Positions 33,747 through 41,726 of a stretch of DNA of 64,000 nt are shown piece after piece. The position numbers and the translations under genes were made by a program. Origin of the DNA: Actinomadura barringtoniae (lineage in GTDB: Bacteria > Actinomycetota > Actinomycetes > Streptosporangiales > Streptosporangiaceae); the NCBI RefSeq assembly GCF_017573505.1, contig NZ_JAGEOJ010000005.1:310001-374000 (forward strand), given 5' to 3'. Below the pieces are notes generated by a model that did no database searches, had not been told where the DNA came from, and saw only the letters and a program-made list of their open reading frames with translations. Within the stretch, counting starts at the first letter, position 1; every line of letters starts with the position of its first letter.

Positions 33747-34415
33747 ATGACTGCGGTACGGGTGGAGACCCAGGGGCTCTCGCTGCGCGGGGCCCGCGGA
33801 TGGGTCTTCCACGACGTCGTGCTGAAGGTGCCCGCGGGCGGCCTGGCGGCGGTGAGCGGCATCGCCGGCTCCGGTCGCACCGCCCTGCTCCTCACCCTGG
33901 GCGGCCGGATGAGACCCACCGAGGGCGAGGCGAGCGTCGGCGGGCTGTGGCTCGCCCGCGACCTGCGCGCCGTGCAGCGGGTCGCCGCCCTCGGCGTGGT
34001 CGCCGGGGTGAACGAGCTGGAGCCCACGCTGTCGGCGCGCGAGCACCTGAGCGAGGCGCTCGACCTGCGCGAGGGGTTCTTCGGCCGGTGGCGCGGACGC
34101 GACGCGCGCATCCGCCGGGCCCTCGAACGCGTCGGCCTCGACATCGACCCGAAGACGCTCGCCCAGGACCTGGCCCCCGACGAAACACAGCTGCTCGGCG
34201 CCGCGATCGCCCTGGTCGGCGAGCCCGGGCTGCTCCTGCTGGACGACGTCGACGAGGGCCTGCCCGCCGACATGCAGCGCGCCCTGTGGCAGCGGCTGCA
34301 CGCCATAGCCGAGTCCGGCGTGACCCTCGTCGCGACCTGCCACGACCCCGCCCCCGCCGAAGATCTCGCCCAGATCGTCCGGCTTCCCGTCGCTGCGAAG
34401 GTGACCTCCCGATGA
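33747..34415 (+). CDS. ABC-transporter ATPase, diverged, partner of YhgE/Pip protein
   Basis: 222 residues. ABC fold: AVSGIAGSGRTALLLTLGG as Walker A, with Arg replacing the usual Lys; a Q-loop region with VVAGVNELEPTLSAREHL; an eroded signature (LAPDETQLLGAAIAL for LSGGQ); and LLLLDDVDEG, with Asp replacing the catalytic Glu after Walker B. An H-loop His is present in ATCHDP. It probably binds nucleotide but hydrolyses weakly. ATG follows the TetR operator; the stop overlaps the next ATG (ATGA). The partner is the YhgE-type membrane protein. Confidence 0.85.
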   Translation: MTAVRVETQGLSLRGARGWVFHDVVLKVPAGGLAAVSGIAGSGRTALLLTLGGRMRPTEGEASVGGLWLARDLRAVQRVAALGVVAGVNELEPTLSAREHLSEALDLREGFFGRWRGRDARIRRALERVGLDIDPKTLAQDLAPDETQLLGAAIALVGEPGLLLLDDVDEGLPADMQRALWQRLHAIAESGVTLVATCHDPAPAEDLAQIVRLPVAAKVTSR

Positions 34416-36529
34416 GACTCCCCGCTCTGCACTCAGGCGGGTTGGAGCTGCGCCGCTTCTCCCGCAACCGGCTGACCCGCATCGCGGTGGCAGGCCTCGT
34501 GCTGCTGCCGCTGCTGTACGCGGGGCTGTACCTGTGGTCGTTCTGGGACCCGTACGCCCGCCTCCAGCACGTGCCCGTCGCGCTCGTCGTCGACGACCAC
34601 CCCGCCAAGGCCGGCGGCAGGACCGTTCACGCGGGCGCCGACCTCGCCGACGAGCTGAAGAAGCGCAAGGTCTTCGACTGGAAGACCGTGGACGAGAGCA
34701 CCGCCGAGGACGGCGTGCGGTCCGGCCGCTACTACATGGCGCTCACGATCCCGTCCGACTTCAGTTCGCACATCGCCTCCCCCAGCGGCTCGGGCTCTCC
34801 CACGACGGCGGCGCTGAAGCTGCGGATGAACGACGCCAACAACTACGTCGTCGGCACGCTCGCGCAGGCGGCCTTCAAGGAGGTCAGCACCGCCGCGGGC
34901 AGCAAGGCGACGAACGGCTACTTCGACCAGATCTTCGTCTCGTTCGGCAAGCTGCACGGCGAGCTCGGCAAGGCCGCCGACGGTGCGGGGAAGCTCGCGG
35001 GCGGCGCGGGCGAGCTCGCCGACGGCAGCGGCAAGGCGCACGACGGCGCGGGCAAGCTGGCGAACGGCCTGGGCCAGGCGCACAGCGCGGGCAAGCAGCT
35101 CACGTCCGGCCTTGGAACGCTCCATGACGGCACCGGCCAGCTCTCCGACGGGAGCCGCCAGGTCGCCGACGGCATGCAGCGCCTCACCACCGTGGTCGAC
35201 CAGGCGAGCGACACCGTCGTCCCGCTCCTGCGCGAGCACGCGCCGGAGATCCGTTCCGCCGCGCTGATCGTCGCCGAGGGCGCCGACAAGCTCGCGGGCG
35301 CCGCCAACGAACTGCCCGCCCGCTCCCACGATGCCCTCCGCCAGGCGCGCACCGCGCAGGCCGACCTCGACCGCTACCTGGCCGCACACCCCGAGGTGCC
35401 GTCGAACGTGCGGCACGAGCTGACCCGGGCCGCCGCGCAGGTCGTCGACATCGCACGCCAGGTCGACACGTTCATCCAGGCGCACACCGCCGACCTCAAG
35501 AAGCTCGCCGCCGACGCCCACAAGGCCGAGACCATCGCCCGCAAGGTCGCCGCCGACGCGCCCCGCCTGGCGGGCAAGGTCGAGGCCGCCCGCCGCGACG
35601 TCGACCGCCTGAACGGCGGCGCCCGGCAGGTCGCCACCGGCGCCTCCCGCATCGACGCGGGCACCGGCCAGGCCCTCGCCGGAACGGCCAAGCTGACCGG
35701 CGGCCTCGGGCAGCTCTCGGACGGAGCCGTCACCCTCGACACCGCACTCGCGCAGATCTCGACCGGCAGCCAGAAGCTCGCCGACGGCAATGGACAACTC
35801 GCGAGCGGCCTGAAGAAGGGCACACGTGAGGTCCCCTCGTACGGCGACCAGGAGCGCGCTGACCGCGCCGACATGATGAGCAGCCCGGTCAAGCTGGCCA
35901 GCGCCACCGACAACAAGGCGCCCAACTACGGCACCGGGTTCGCGCCCTTCTTCGTGCCGCTGGCGCTGTGGGTCGGCGGGATGGTCATCTACATGCTGCT
36001 GCGGCCGCTCAGCCCGCGCGCGCTCGCGAGCACGGCCCCCGCCTGGCGCGTCGCGCTCGCGGGCTGGCTTCCCGCCGCGGCGATCGGTGTGGCCCAGGTA
36101 GGCGTCGTCCTGGCCGTCCTGCACTTCGCCCTCGGACTGCAAGCCGCGCACTGGCTCGGCCTGATCGCGTTCCTGTCCCTCGCCTCGGCCGCGTTCCTGG
36201 CCGTCATCCAGTGGGTGAACGCCCGCTTCGGACCGGTCGGCCGCATCATCGCGCTGGCGCTCCTCATGCTCCAGCTGACCTCGGCCGCGGGCACCTACCC
36301 GATCGAGACGAGCCCCGGCTTCTTCCAGTCGATCCAGCCGTTCCTGCCGATGCCCTGGGTCGTCACCGCCGTACGGCACCTGATCAGCGGCGGGACGATG
36401 ACGCCGGTGTGGCAAGGTGGTGCCGTCCTGGCGGCGTTCCTGATCGGTGGGCTGGCGCTCACCGCGCTCGCCGCCCGCAAGAACCGCGTGTGGACGGTCA
36501 AGCGTCTGCACCCCGCACTGAAACTCTGA
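34412..36529 (+). CDS. YhgE/Pip-type membrane protein (ABC-2-like exporter with coiled outer domain)
   Basis: 705 residues. One N-terminal membrane helix (IAVAGLVLLPLLYAGLYLWSFWDPY) is followed by PVALVVDDHPA, the YhgE/Pip hallmark. A large outer domain of about 440 residues has Ala/Gly-rich heptad-like repeats (GELADGSGKAHDGAGKLANG and similar, then a second array near 540-600). The C-terminal part has five to six membrane segments with VNARFGPVGRIIALALLMLQL and AGTYPIETSPGFFQSIQPFLPMPW. The family resembles ESX/type VII accessory and phage-receptor Pip proteins. Here it is coupled to the ATPase before it and the TetR regulator after it. Confidence 0.9.
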   Translation: MRLPALHSGGLELRRFSRNRLTRIAVAGLVLLPLLYAGLYLWSFWDPYARLQHVPVALVVDDHPAKAGGRTVHAGADLADELKKRKVFDWKTVDESTAEDGVRSGRYYMALTIPSDFSSHIASPSGSGSPTTAALKLRMNDANNYVVGTLAQAAFKEVSTAAGSKATNGYFDQIFVSFGKLHGELGKAADGAGKLAGGAGELADGSGKAHDGAGKLANGLGQAHSAGKQLTSGLGTLHDGTGQLSDGSRQVADGMQRLTTVVDQASDTVVPLLREHAPEIRSAALIVAEGADKLAGAANELPARSHDALRQARTAQADLDRYLAAHPEVPSNVRHELTRAAAQVVDIARQVDTFIQAHTADLKKLAADAHKAETIARKVAADAPRLAGKVEAARRDVDRLNGGARQVATGASRIDAGTGQALAGTAKLTGGLGQLSDGAVTLDTALAQISTGSQKLADGNGQLASGLKKGTREVPSYGDQERADRADMMSSPVKLASATDNKAPNYGTGFAPFFVPLALWVGGMVIYMLLRPLSPRALASTAPAWRVALAGWLPAAAIGVAQVGVVLAVLHFALGLQAAHWLGLIAFLSLASAAFLAVIQWVNARFGPVGRIIALALLMLQLTSAAGTYPIETSPGFFQSIQPFLPMPWVVTAVRHLISGGTMTPVWQGGAVLAAFLIGGLALTALAARKNRVWTVKRLHPALKL

Positions 36530-36533
36530 GGCG

Positions 36534-37109
36534 ATGAGCAGGACGACGACGCGCGAGCGGCTGTTCACCTCGGCGATCGAGCTGATCGCCGAGAACGGCT
36601 TCACCGCGACCACGGTGGACCAGATCGCCGAGCACGCGGGCGTCGCCAAGGGGACCGTCTACTACAACTTCGGCAGCAAGGCGGCACTGTTCTCGGCGCT
36701 GCTGGACTACGGCATCGAACGGCTGGCGACCGCGCTGCGCGAGGCGGCCGAGGGGCGCACGCCGCTGAACGCGCTGGAGGCCGTGGTCGGCGCCGAGCTG
36801 GCCTTCATCGGCGAGCACGAGTCGTTCGCCCGCCTGCTGATCGCCGAGGCCTGGCGGTCGGGCGGCGACTGGCGGCACGCCGCCCGGCTCATCCGCGAGC
36901 AGGCCGTCGGCGTCATCGCCGACGTGCTGCGCTCGGCCGTCGCGGCCCGCGAGCTGCGCGAGGACCTGGACATCGGGATCGCGGCGTCGGCGGTGTTCGG
37001 GATGGTCATCACGGTCGCCCTCGACTGGCGCACCCTCCAGCCCGACCGCCCCCGAACGGAGATCCACGCCACCCTCATGGACCTGCTGAGGGGCCGCCTA
37101 GCCGGCTGA
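36534..37109 (+). CDS. TetR-family regulator of the ABC-YhgE operon
   Basis: 191 residues. Helix-turn-helix FTATTVDQIAEHAGVAKGT then VYYNFGSKAALFSALLDYG; the ligand domain is helical, ending LMDLLRGRLAG. It starts four bases after the YhgE stop (GAGG just upstream of the ATG), so it is the third gene of the operon and likely represses it through the palindrome at 33709. The same core palindrome occurs at 29416, so it could have a second target. Confidence 0.92.
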   Translation: MSRTTTRERLFTSAIELIAENGFTATTVDQIAEHAGVAKGTVYYNFGSKAALFSALLDYGIERLATALREAAEGRTPLNALEAVVGAELAFIGEHESFARLLIAEAWRSGGDWRHAARLIREQAVGVIADVLRSAVAARELREDLDIGIAASAVFGMVITVALDWRTLQPDRPRTEIHATLMDLLRGRLAG

Positions 37110-37113
37110 ACCA

Positions 37114-37178
37114 ACGCCGATCTTGCTCTCAGCGCCCCATTTCGGCGGGTTGAGGGGCGCTGAGAGCAAGATCGGCGT
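37114..37178. terminator. Very long perfect hairpin, bidirectional terminator
   Basis: Left arm 37114-37138 and right arm 37154-37178 are perfectly complementary over 25 bases, around a 15-base loop. It sits between the TetR stop (37109) and the stop of the convergent gene at 37200. There is no T-run on either side; the stem strength and position still suggest a terminator for both transcripts. Confidence 0.75.
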
Positions 37179-37199
37179 GTTGGGGCCGGCGGGATGAGG

Positions 37200-37535
37200 T
37201 CAGCGGGGGCGGAACTTGGCGCCGGTGATGTCGATGTAGCCGGGCGTCTCGGCGATGCAGCGGTAGACGCGCGAGCCTCGCTCGAACTCGTCCTTGGACG
37301 GCGGCAGCACGTCGATCTGCCATTTCCACGACCGGTACTTGACGAAGGGGCCCTGGAGCGAACGCGTCAGGATCTTCCTGGAGCAGACCTTGCGGACGGT
37401 CGGGTTCTTGGCGAGCAGGTTCTTGTCCCCGGTCTGGCCGTCCGGCGGCATGGCGGCGATCGCGAACACCTCGCGGCCGTGCTTGCCCCGGCCGGCGCCC
37501 AGCACGTCGATGAGCTCGTAGCCGGGGATGTCCAT
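37200..37535 (-). CDS. Small protein resembling the septum-formation domain
   Basis: 111 residues from ATG 37535 behind AGGAG. There is no signal peptide. HGREVFAIAAMPPD, a lone CSRK, then KWQIDVLPPSKDEFERGSRVYRC follow the spacing of Septum_form (PF13845) proteins: a conserved EVF strand, a central Cys, W-x-x-x-x-LP, and a closing R-x-x-x-C. Those are normally exported; this one appears cytoplasmic. Match by eye, so tentative. It converges on the TetR gene across the long hairpin. Confidence 0.6.
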   Translation of the reverse strand: MDIPGYELIDVLGAGRGKHGREVFAIAAMPPDGQTGDKNLLAKNPTVRKVCSRKILTRSLQGPFVKYRSWKWQIDVLPPSKDEFERGSRVYRCIAETPGYIDITGAKFRPR

Positions 37536-37605
37536 GGTGCTCCTGATACGGGGGGCAGGCAGCACCCTAGTTGATCACGCTAGGCGATCATGGCCCGTCG
37601 GACGA

Positions 37606-38076
37606 TCACGGCATCCGGCGAACCTCGTCGATGACCTTGGGCATCAGCGCGTTGTTCTCTTTCATCCAGTCGATCAGCACCTGGACCTTGTCGTCGTCGA
37701 GCTTGGCGACCTCGTCGTCGAAGGCCGTCGCGACCGGGCCGAAGTAGCGGCCGAACCGCTCCAGGCTCTCGGGGACCAGCTCGATGATGACGCGCCGCCG
37801 GTCGTCGGGGTCGCGGGTGCGCTTGACGTGGCCGGCCTTCTCCAGGCGGTCGATGACGGCCGTGATCGCGCCGCCGGTGGTGATGCCCATGAGCTGCGCG
37901 AGCTGGCCCGGGGTCTGCGGGCCGTCCAGGTGGAGCGCGTTGATGCACTGTGCGTCGGTGACGTTCATGCCCGCCTTGGTGGCGGTGGCGTGGTGCAGGA
38001 GCACTGTCCACATCGTGCCGCGCTGGATCGCCTCCTCCAGCTCCCGCAGCTTCTGCTCGCGCTCCGGCGTCGTCAC
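37606..38076 (-). CDS. MarR-family transcriptional regulator
   Basis: About 156 residues from GTG 38076, with AAGGGG about nine bases upstream; an in-frame TTG at 38094 is less likely. Winged helix: QTPGQLAQLMGITTGGAITAVIDRLEKAGHVKRTRDPDDRRRVI, with the DxRxR wing. Flanking helices dimerise. It probably represses itself and perhaps neighbours via the inverted repeats at 38100-38132. Confidence 0.92.
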   Translation of the reverse strand: MTTPEREQKLRELEEAIQRGTMWTVLLHHATATKAGMNVTDAQCINALHLDGPQTPGQLAQLMGITTGGAITAVIDRLEKAGHVKRTRDPDDRRRVIIELVPESLERFGRYFGPVATAFDDEVAKLDDDKVQVLIDWMKENNALMPKVIDEVRRMP

Positions 38077-38099
38077 TCCAGCACCCCTTTTCAAAATTT

Positions 38100-38132
38100 C
38101 TCTAAAGTAGAGCGACTCTTGTGAAGAGAGTC
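38100..38132. promoter_or_regulatory. Two inverted repeats upstream of the marR gene
   Basis: CTCTA-AAG-TAGAG (38100-38112) and GACTCT-N7-AGAGTC (38114-38119, 38127-38132) lie 24-56 bases upstream of the GTG at 38076. The paired sites share AGAG/CTCT steps and fit MarR autoregulation. Confidence 0.55.
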
Positions 38133-38299
38133 TAGCTCCTTGCCGTCATGGGAGCCAGCCTGCCCGTGTGGCGAACCAGACACCCGCGGGGCCATCAGTT
38201 CGTCCGGACACGACATATCATGGATTTTGTTAGGGCTGCTAACCAGGCTCCCCGACAGGCCCCGCTCCCACAAGGATCCGGGGCCGACCCGCCCGGGAG

Positions 38300-38319
38300 C
38301 TTGTGAAATCTTTCACGAG
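38300..38319. promoter_or_regulatory. Rex/CRP-like palindrome upstream of the 38345 gene
   Basis: CTTGTGAA-ATCT-TTCACGAG, an 8-4-8 inverted repeat with one mismatch, centred 35 bases before the ATG. It fits the Rex consensus TTGTGAA-N4-TTCACAA with one change; in CRP terms it is TGTGA-N6-TCACG, one base off TGTGA-N6-TCACA. The same element recurs at 38835. A further repeat, GTTAG-GGCTG-CTAAC (38229-38243), lies upstream. Confidence 0.5.
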
Positions 38320-38344
38320 TCCAGAACGGGGGCTCATCTTGAGC

Positions 38345-38785
38345 ATGCACACGCTCTCCACCGACGCGGTCGCCCTCACGCCCGGCGCCACCGCGACCAC
38401 CCACTTCAGCCTGGGCGACCTCGTCCCGGGCGAACGCGGCACCGAGACCTTCACGGTCAGGTTCCGCGGCGACGCCGACGCCGCGGTCGCCCTCTACGCG
38501 GCCGTCAGCCCCGACGACGGACAGCTCGCCAGGCGCCTGCACATCGGGATCTTCGAGCGGTCCCGCGGGCTGCTGCCCTTCCCGGTCTTCAGCGGCACCC
38601 TCGCCGACCTGGCCGGACGCGACCGCTTCGAGCGCGGCATCGGCCGCTGGACGGGCCGCGGGGACGGCACCGACCGCGAGGTCTCCTACGAGGTCAGCTG
38701 GCGGCTGCCGAAGGAGGCGACCGGCCTGGACGGCCGGCGCGCCGAGGTCGAACTGACCCTGGAGGCGCACGCGCTCGCGGCGTGA
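38345..38785 (+). CDS. Small beta-rich protein, distantly TasA/camelysin-like
   Basis: About 146 residues. ATG 38345 is weakly supported; a TTG at 38339 sits six bases after GGGGG, and a GTG at 38303 is inside the upstream palindrome. The sequence alternates short beta strands: ATTHFSLGDLVPGERGTETFTVRF, AALYAAV-type strands, LHIGIFERSRG, VSYEVSWRLP, ending VELTLEAHALA. The PGE...FTVRF opening and L-x-x-A ending recall TasA/CalY matrix proteins, but there is no signal peptide and no SipW. It could be a truncated or intracellular relative, or simply an unrelated beta sandwich. Confidence 0.5.
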   Translation: MHTLSTDAVALTPGATATTHFSLGDLVPGERGTETFTVRFRGDADAAVALYAAVSPDDGQLARRLHIGIFERSRGLLPFPVFSGTLADLAGRDRFERGIGRWTGRGDGTDREVSYEVSWRLPKEATGLDGRRAEVELTLEAHALAA

Positions 38786-38834
38786 CCGAGCTCACCCCGG
38801 AGTGTGGATGAATCGTCAAGTAAACACGCGTTAT

Positions 38835-38858
38835 ATCTTGTGAACGGATTCACAAGAT
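38835..38858. promoter_or_regulatory. Perfect Rex/CRP-like palindrome downstream of the 38345 gene
   Basis: ATCTTGTGAA (38835-38844), CGGA, TTCACAAGAT (38849-38858): a perfect 10-4-10 inverted repeat. It contains the full Rex consensus TTGTGAA-N4-TTCACAA and the CRP form TGTGA-N6-TCACA. It lies 50 bases after a stop codon and 18 before a terminator, an odd place for an operator; it may instead fold in the RNA. Confidence 0.5.
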
Positions 38859-38875
38859 CCCCCCGCCTCAAGTGC

Positions 38876-38919
38876 GAACGTCCCGGCCCATCCCCGTGGG
38901 GCCGGGGCGTTCCTTGTTT
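38876..38919 (+). terminator. Intrinsic terminator after the 38345 gene
   Basis: GAACG-T-CCCGGCCC (38876-38889), loop of nine bases, GGGCCGGG-G-CGTTC (38899-38912), then CTTGTTT. A 13-bp stem with one T-G opposition and a short T-rich tail on the plus strand. It also protects against read-through into the convergent acyl-CoA synthetase gene. Confidence 0.75.
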
Positions 38920-38942
38920 CCCCGGCCCGTTCCGAACGGCCT

Positions 38943-40514
38943 TCAAGCCTGCTCGGCGATCTCCTTGGCCCACCTGTAGTCGGCCTTGCCCGCCGGCGAA
39001 CGCTTCATCTCCGGAACGAAGGCGTACGTGCGCGGGACCTTGTAGCCCGACAGCTCCTTGCGGCAGTGCGCGTCCAGGTCCTCGACCGCGGGCGCCTCAC
39101 CGTTCGGCTGCACGACGGCGGCCACGCGACTGCCCCAGCGCTCGTCCGGGATGCCGGTGACGACCGCGTCGTACACACCGGGATGGCCCTTCAGCACGGC
39201 CTCGACCTCTTCGGGGAAGACCTTCTCACCGCCGGTGTTGATGGCCTGCGAGCCCCGCCCGTACACCGCGATCGAACCGTCGGCCTCGACCGTGGCGATG
39301 TCGCCGGTGAGCAGCCAGCGCTTGCCCTCCGCCTCCGGGAACGTGCGCGCCGTCTTCTCCGGGTCGTTGTAGTAGCCGCGCGCGATCCAGCCCGAGCGCG
39401 CCACCTGGCCGATCACCCCGGACCCCGGCTCGACGACCTTGAGCGCGTCGTCCAGCACGGTCACGTTCTCCACGTCCGGCGCGAACTTCAGGCCCTTCTC
39501 CGGGGTCGAGCCCGCGACCGCCGCGGCGGTGGAACCGGACTCGGTCGACCCGAACCTGTCCATGATCATGACGTTCGGCATCGCGGCCGCGAGCCGGTCG
39601 CGGATCTTGCCGGTCAGGATCGCGCCGGTCGAGACATAGGCCAGCAGCGACGACAGGTCGTAGGCGCCCGGGTTCTTCTCCAGCGCCTCGACCATCGGGA
39701 TCGCCATCGCGTCGCCGGTGATCGTCAGCGAGTTGACCTTCTCCCTCTCGATCGTCTTCCAGACCGTGCCGGCCTCGAAGCGCCGCTCGTACACCAGCGT
39801 CGCGCCCATGCACCAGGCGATCCAGGTGGCCATCTGCGCGGCGCCGTGCATCAGCGGCGCGATCGGCATCATCACCATCGGCCCGCTGCCCGCCGCCAGG
39901 TCGACGACGTCCTGCGGCTTGCCCGGGCGGGGGAACGTCGGGTTCCAGAACGCGAAGAGCAGGCCCTCGGTCCCCCACATCACGCCCTTCGGCATACCGG
40001 TCGTTCCGCCGGTGTAGATGATGTAGGTGTCCTCGCCGCTGCGTTCGGGGAAGCCCCGCGTGGGCGGCTGGGCGGCGAGCGCGTCCTCGTACCGCACCGC
40101 GCCCGGCACGCTCGACGGGCCGCCGACCGAGATCAGGTGCCGCAGCTTCGGCGCGTCCGGCACCGTCGCCGCCACGCGGTCGTCGAACTCCGGGTCGTAC
40201 ATCAGCACGACGCTGTCGGAGTCCCGGTAGATGTAGAGCAGCTCGCTCTCCACGTACCGGTAGTTCACGTTGATGGGGACGGCCCGGACCTTCAGCGTCG
40301 CGAGCAGCCCGGCCGCGTACTCGACGCCGTTGTAGAGCTGGATCGCGACGTGCTGCCCCGGCTCCACCCCCACGCTCAGCAGGTGGTGGGCGAGCCGGTT
40401 GGCCTCGGCGTCCAGTTCGGCGTAGGTGAGGCGACGGTCGCCGCAGACCAGCGCGACGCGGTCCCCGATCGCGTCCGCGATCCCCTCGAAAAGGTCGGCG
40501 TGGTTGAACTCCAT
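38943..40514 (-). CDS. Acyl-CoA synthetase (FadD-type)
   Basis: 523 residues. ANL superfamily: AMP-binding P-loop YIIYTGGTTGMPKGV, A5 region FGSTESG, A7 LLTGDIA, hinge YGRGSQAINTGGEKVFPEEVE, and the C-terminal catalytic Lys in KRSPAGKADY. It activates a carboxylic acid to its CoA thioester via an adenylate. It is the last gene of a minus-strand acyl-CoA operon, 54 bases after the thiolase gene. The bases just upstream of its ATG (GGAGGACCTCCG) are self-complementary and include the ribosome binding site. Confidence 0.94.
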   Translation of the reverse strand: MEFNHADLFEGIADAIGDRVALVCGDRRLTYAELDAEANRLAHHLLSVGVEPGQHVAIQLYNGVEYAAGLLATLKVRAVPINVNYRYVESELLYIYRDSDSVVLMYDPEFDDRVAATVPDAPKLRHLISVGGPSSVPGAVRYEDALAAQPPTRGFPERSGEDTYIIYTGGTTGMPKGVMWGTEGLLFAFWNPTFPRPGKPQDVVDLAAGSGPMVMMPIAPLMHGAAQMATWIAWCMGATLVYERRFEAGTVWKTIEREKVNSLTITGDAMAIPMVEALEKNPGAYDLSSLLAYVSTGAILTGKIRDRLAAAMPNVMIMDRFGSTESGSTAAAVAGSTPEKGLKFAPDVENVTVLDDALKVVEPGSGVIGQVARSGWIARGYYNDPEKTARTFPEAEGKRWLLTGDIATVEADGSIAVYGRGSQAINTGGEKVFPEEVEAVLKGHPGVYDAVVTGIPDERWGSRVAAVVQPNGEAPAVEDLDAHCRKELSGYKVPRTYAFVPEMKRSPAGKADYRWAKEIAEQA

Positions 40515-40568
40515 CGGAGGTCCTCCGGAGAGTCGTACGGGGGGTGGTGGGGGTGAAGAGGTGTGGAG

Positions 40569-41726
40569 CTAGGGCTTGTCGCTGCCGACGATCCACATCG
40601 CGTAGAACTGCGCGCCGCCGCCGTAGGCGTGGCCGAGCGCGCGGCGGGCGCCCTCGACCTGGTGCTCTCCGGCCGTGCCGCGCACCTGCATGGCCGCCTC
40701 GGCGAAGCGGATCATGCCGGACGCGCCGATCGGGTTGGACGACAGCACGCCGCCCGAGGCGTTCCAGGGGATGTCGCCCTCCATGGACGTCGCGCCGCCC
40801 TCGGTGAGCTTCCAGCCCTCGCCCTCGCCGCAGAAGCCGAGGTTCTCCAGCCACATCGGCTCGTACCAGGAGAACGGCACGTAGACCTCGGCGACGTCCA
40901 GCTCGCGGCGCGGATCGGAGATGCCGGCCTGCCGGTAGACGTCGGCCGCGGCGTCCTTGCCGCCCTGCGGGTTCACGGTGTCGCGGCCGGCGAAGAAGAT
41001 CGGCTCGGAGCGCATCGAGGTGCCCTGCACCCAGGCGGGCTTGTGCGGGGCCTTCTTGGCGGCGTCCTCCGAGGCGAGCACCATCGCGCACGCGCCGTCC
41101 GAGGACGGGCAGGTCTCCAGGTAGCGGATCGGCTCCCACAGCATGGGCGTCGACTCGACCATCTCGCGGGAGATGTTCGGGATCTTCAGGTGGGCGTACG
41201 GGTTCTTCAGCGCGTTCTGCCGGTCCTTGACCGCGACGAGCGTGCCGATGTGGTCGGGCGCGCCGGACCGCCGCATGTACGCGCGGATGTGCGGGGCGAA
41301 GTAGCCGCCCGCGCCGACGACCAGCGAGGTGCTGTGCGGGCCGCCGACCGTGAGCGCCCACGTCGCGTTCGACTCCGACTGCTTCTCGAACGCCACGGTG
41401 AGCACCCGCTGGTGCACACCGGACTGGATCATGCTCGCGGCGACGATCGCGGTGGAGCCGCCGACCGACCCGGCCGTGTGCACCCGCATCATCGGCTTGC
41501 CGGTCGCGCCGAGCGCGTCGGCGAGGTAGGACTCGGGCATCATGACGCCCTCGAACATGTCCGGCGCCTTGCCGATGACGACGGCGTCGATGTCCTTCCA
41601 GGTCAGGCCCGCGTCCTCCAGCGCGCGCAGCGCTGCCTCACGGACCAGCCCGGCCATCGAGACGTCCAGCCGCTTGGTCTTGTACGCGGTCTGACCCACG
41701 CCGATGATCGCGCACGGGTTACCCAT
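40569..41726 (-). CDS. Thiolase-fold protein lacking the nucleophilic Cys (Ltp-type)
   Basis: 385 residues. CAIIGVGQTAYKTKR, ALEDAGLTWKDIDAVV and RVHTAGSVGGSTAIVAA mark the thiolase N-domain; the expected CxSG nucleophile position is TAGSVGG, without Cys. The C-domain retains LDVAEVYVPFSW, NASGGVLSSNPIGASG and LGHAYGGGAQ with the conserved His. This fits lipid-transfer/thiolase-domain proteins of steroid pathways rather than a true thiolase. It overlaps the upstream thiolase gene by eight bases and probably pairs with a DUF35 subunit. Confidence 0.88.
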   Translation of the reverse strand: MGNPCAIIGVGQTAYKTKRLDVSMAGLVREAALRALEDAGLTWKDIDAVVIGKAPDMFEGVMMPESYLADALGATGKPMMRVHTAGSVGGSTAIVAASMIQSGVHQRVLTVAFEKQSESNATWALTVGGPHSTSLVVGAGGYFAPHIRAYMRRSGAPDHIGTLVAVKDRQNALKNPYAHLKIPNISREMVESTPMLWEPIRYLETCPSSDGACAMVLASEDAAKKAPHKPAWVQGTSMRSEPIFFAGRDTVNPQGGKDAAADVYRQAGISDPRRELDVAEVYVPFSWYEPMWLENLGFCGEGEGWKLTEGGATSMEGDIPWNASGGVLSSNPIGASGMIRFAEAAMQVRGTAGEHQVEGARRALGHAYGGGAQFYAMWIVGSDKP

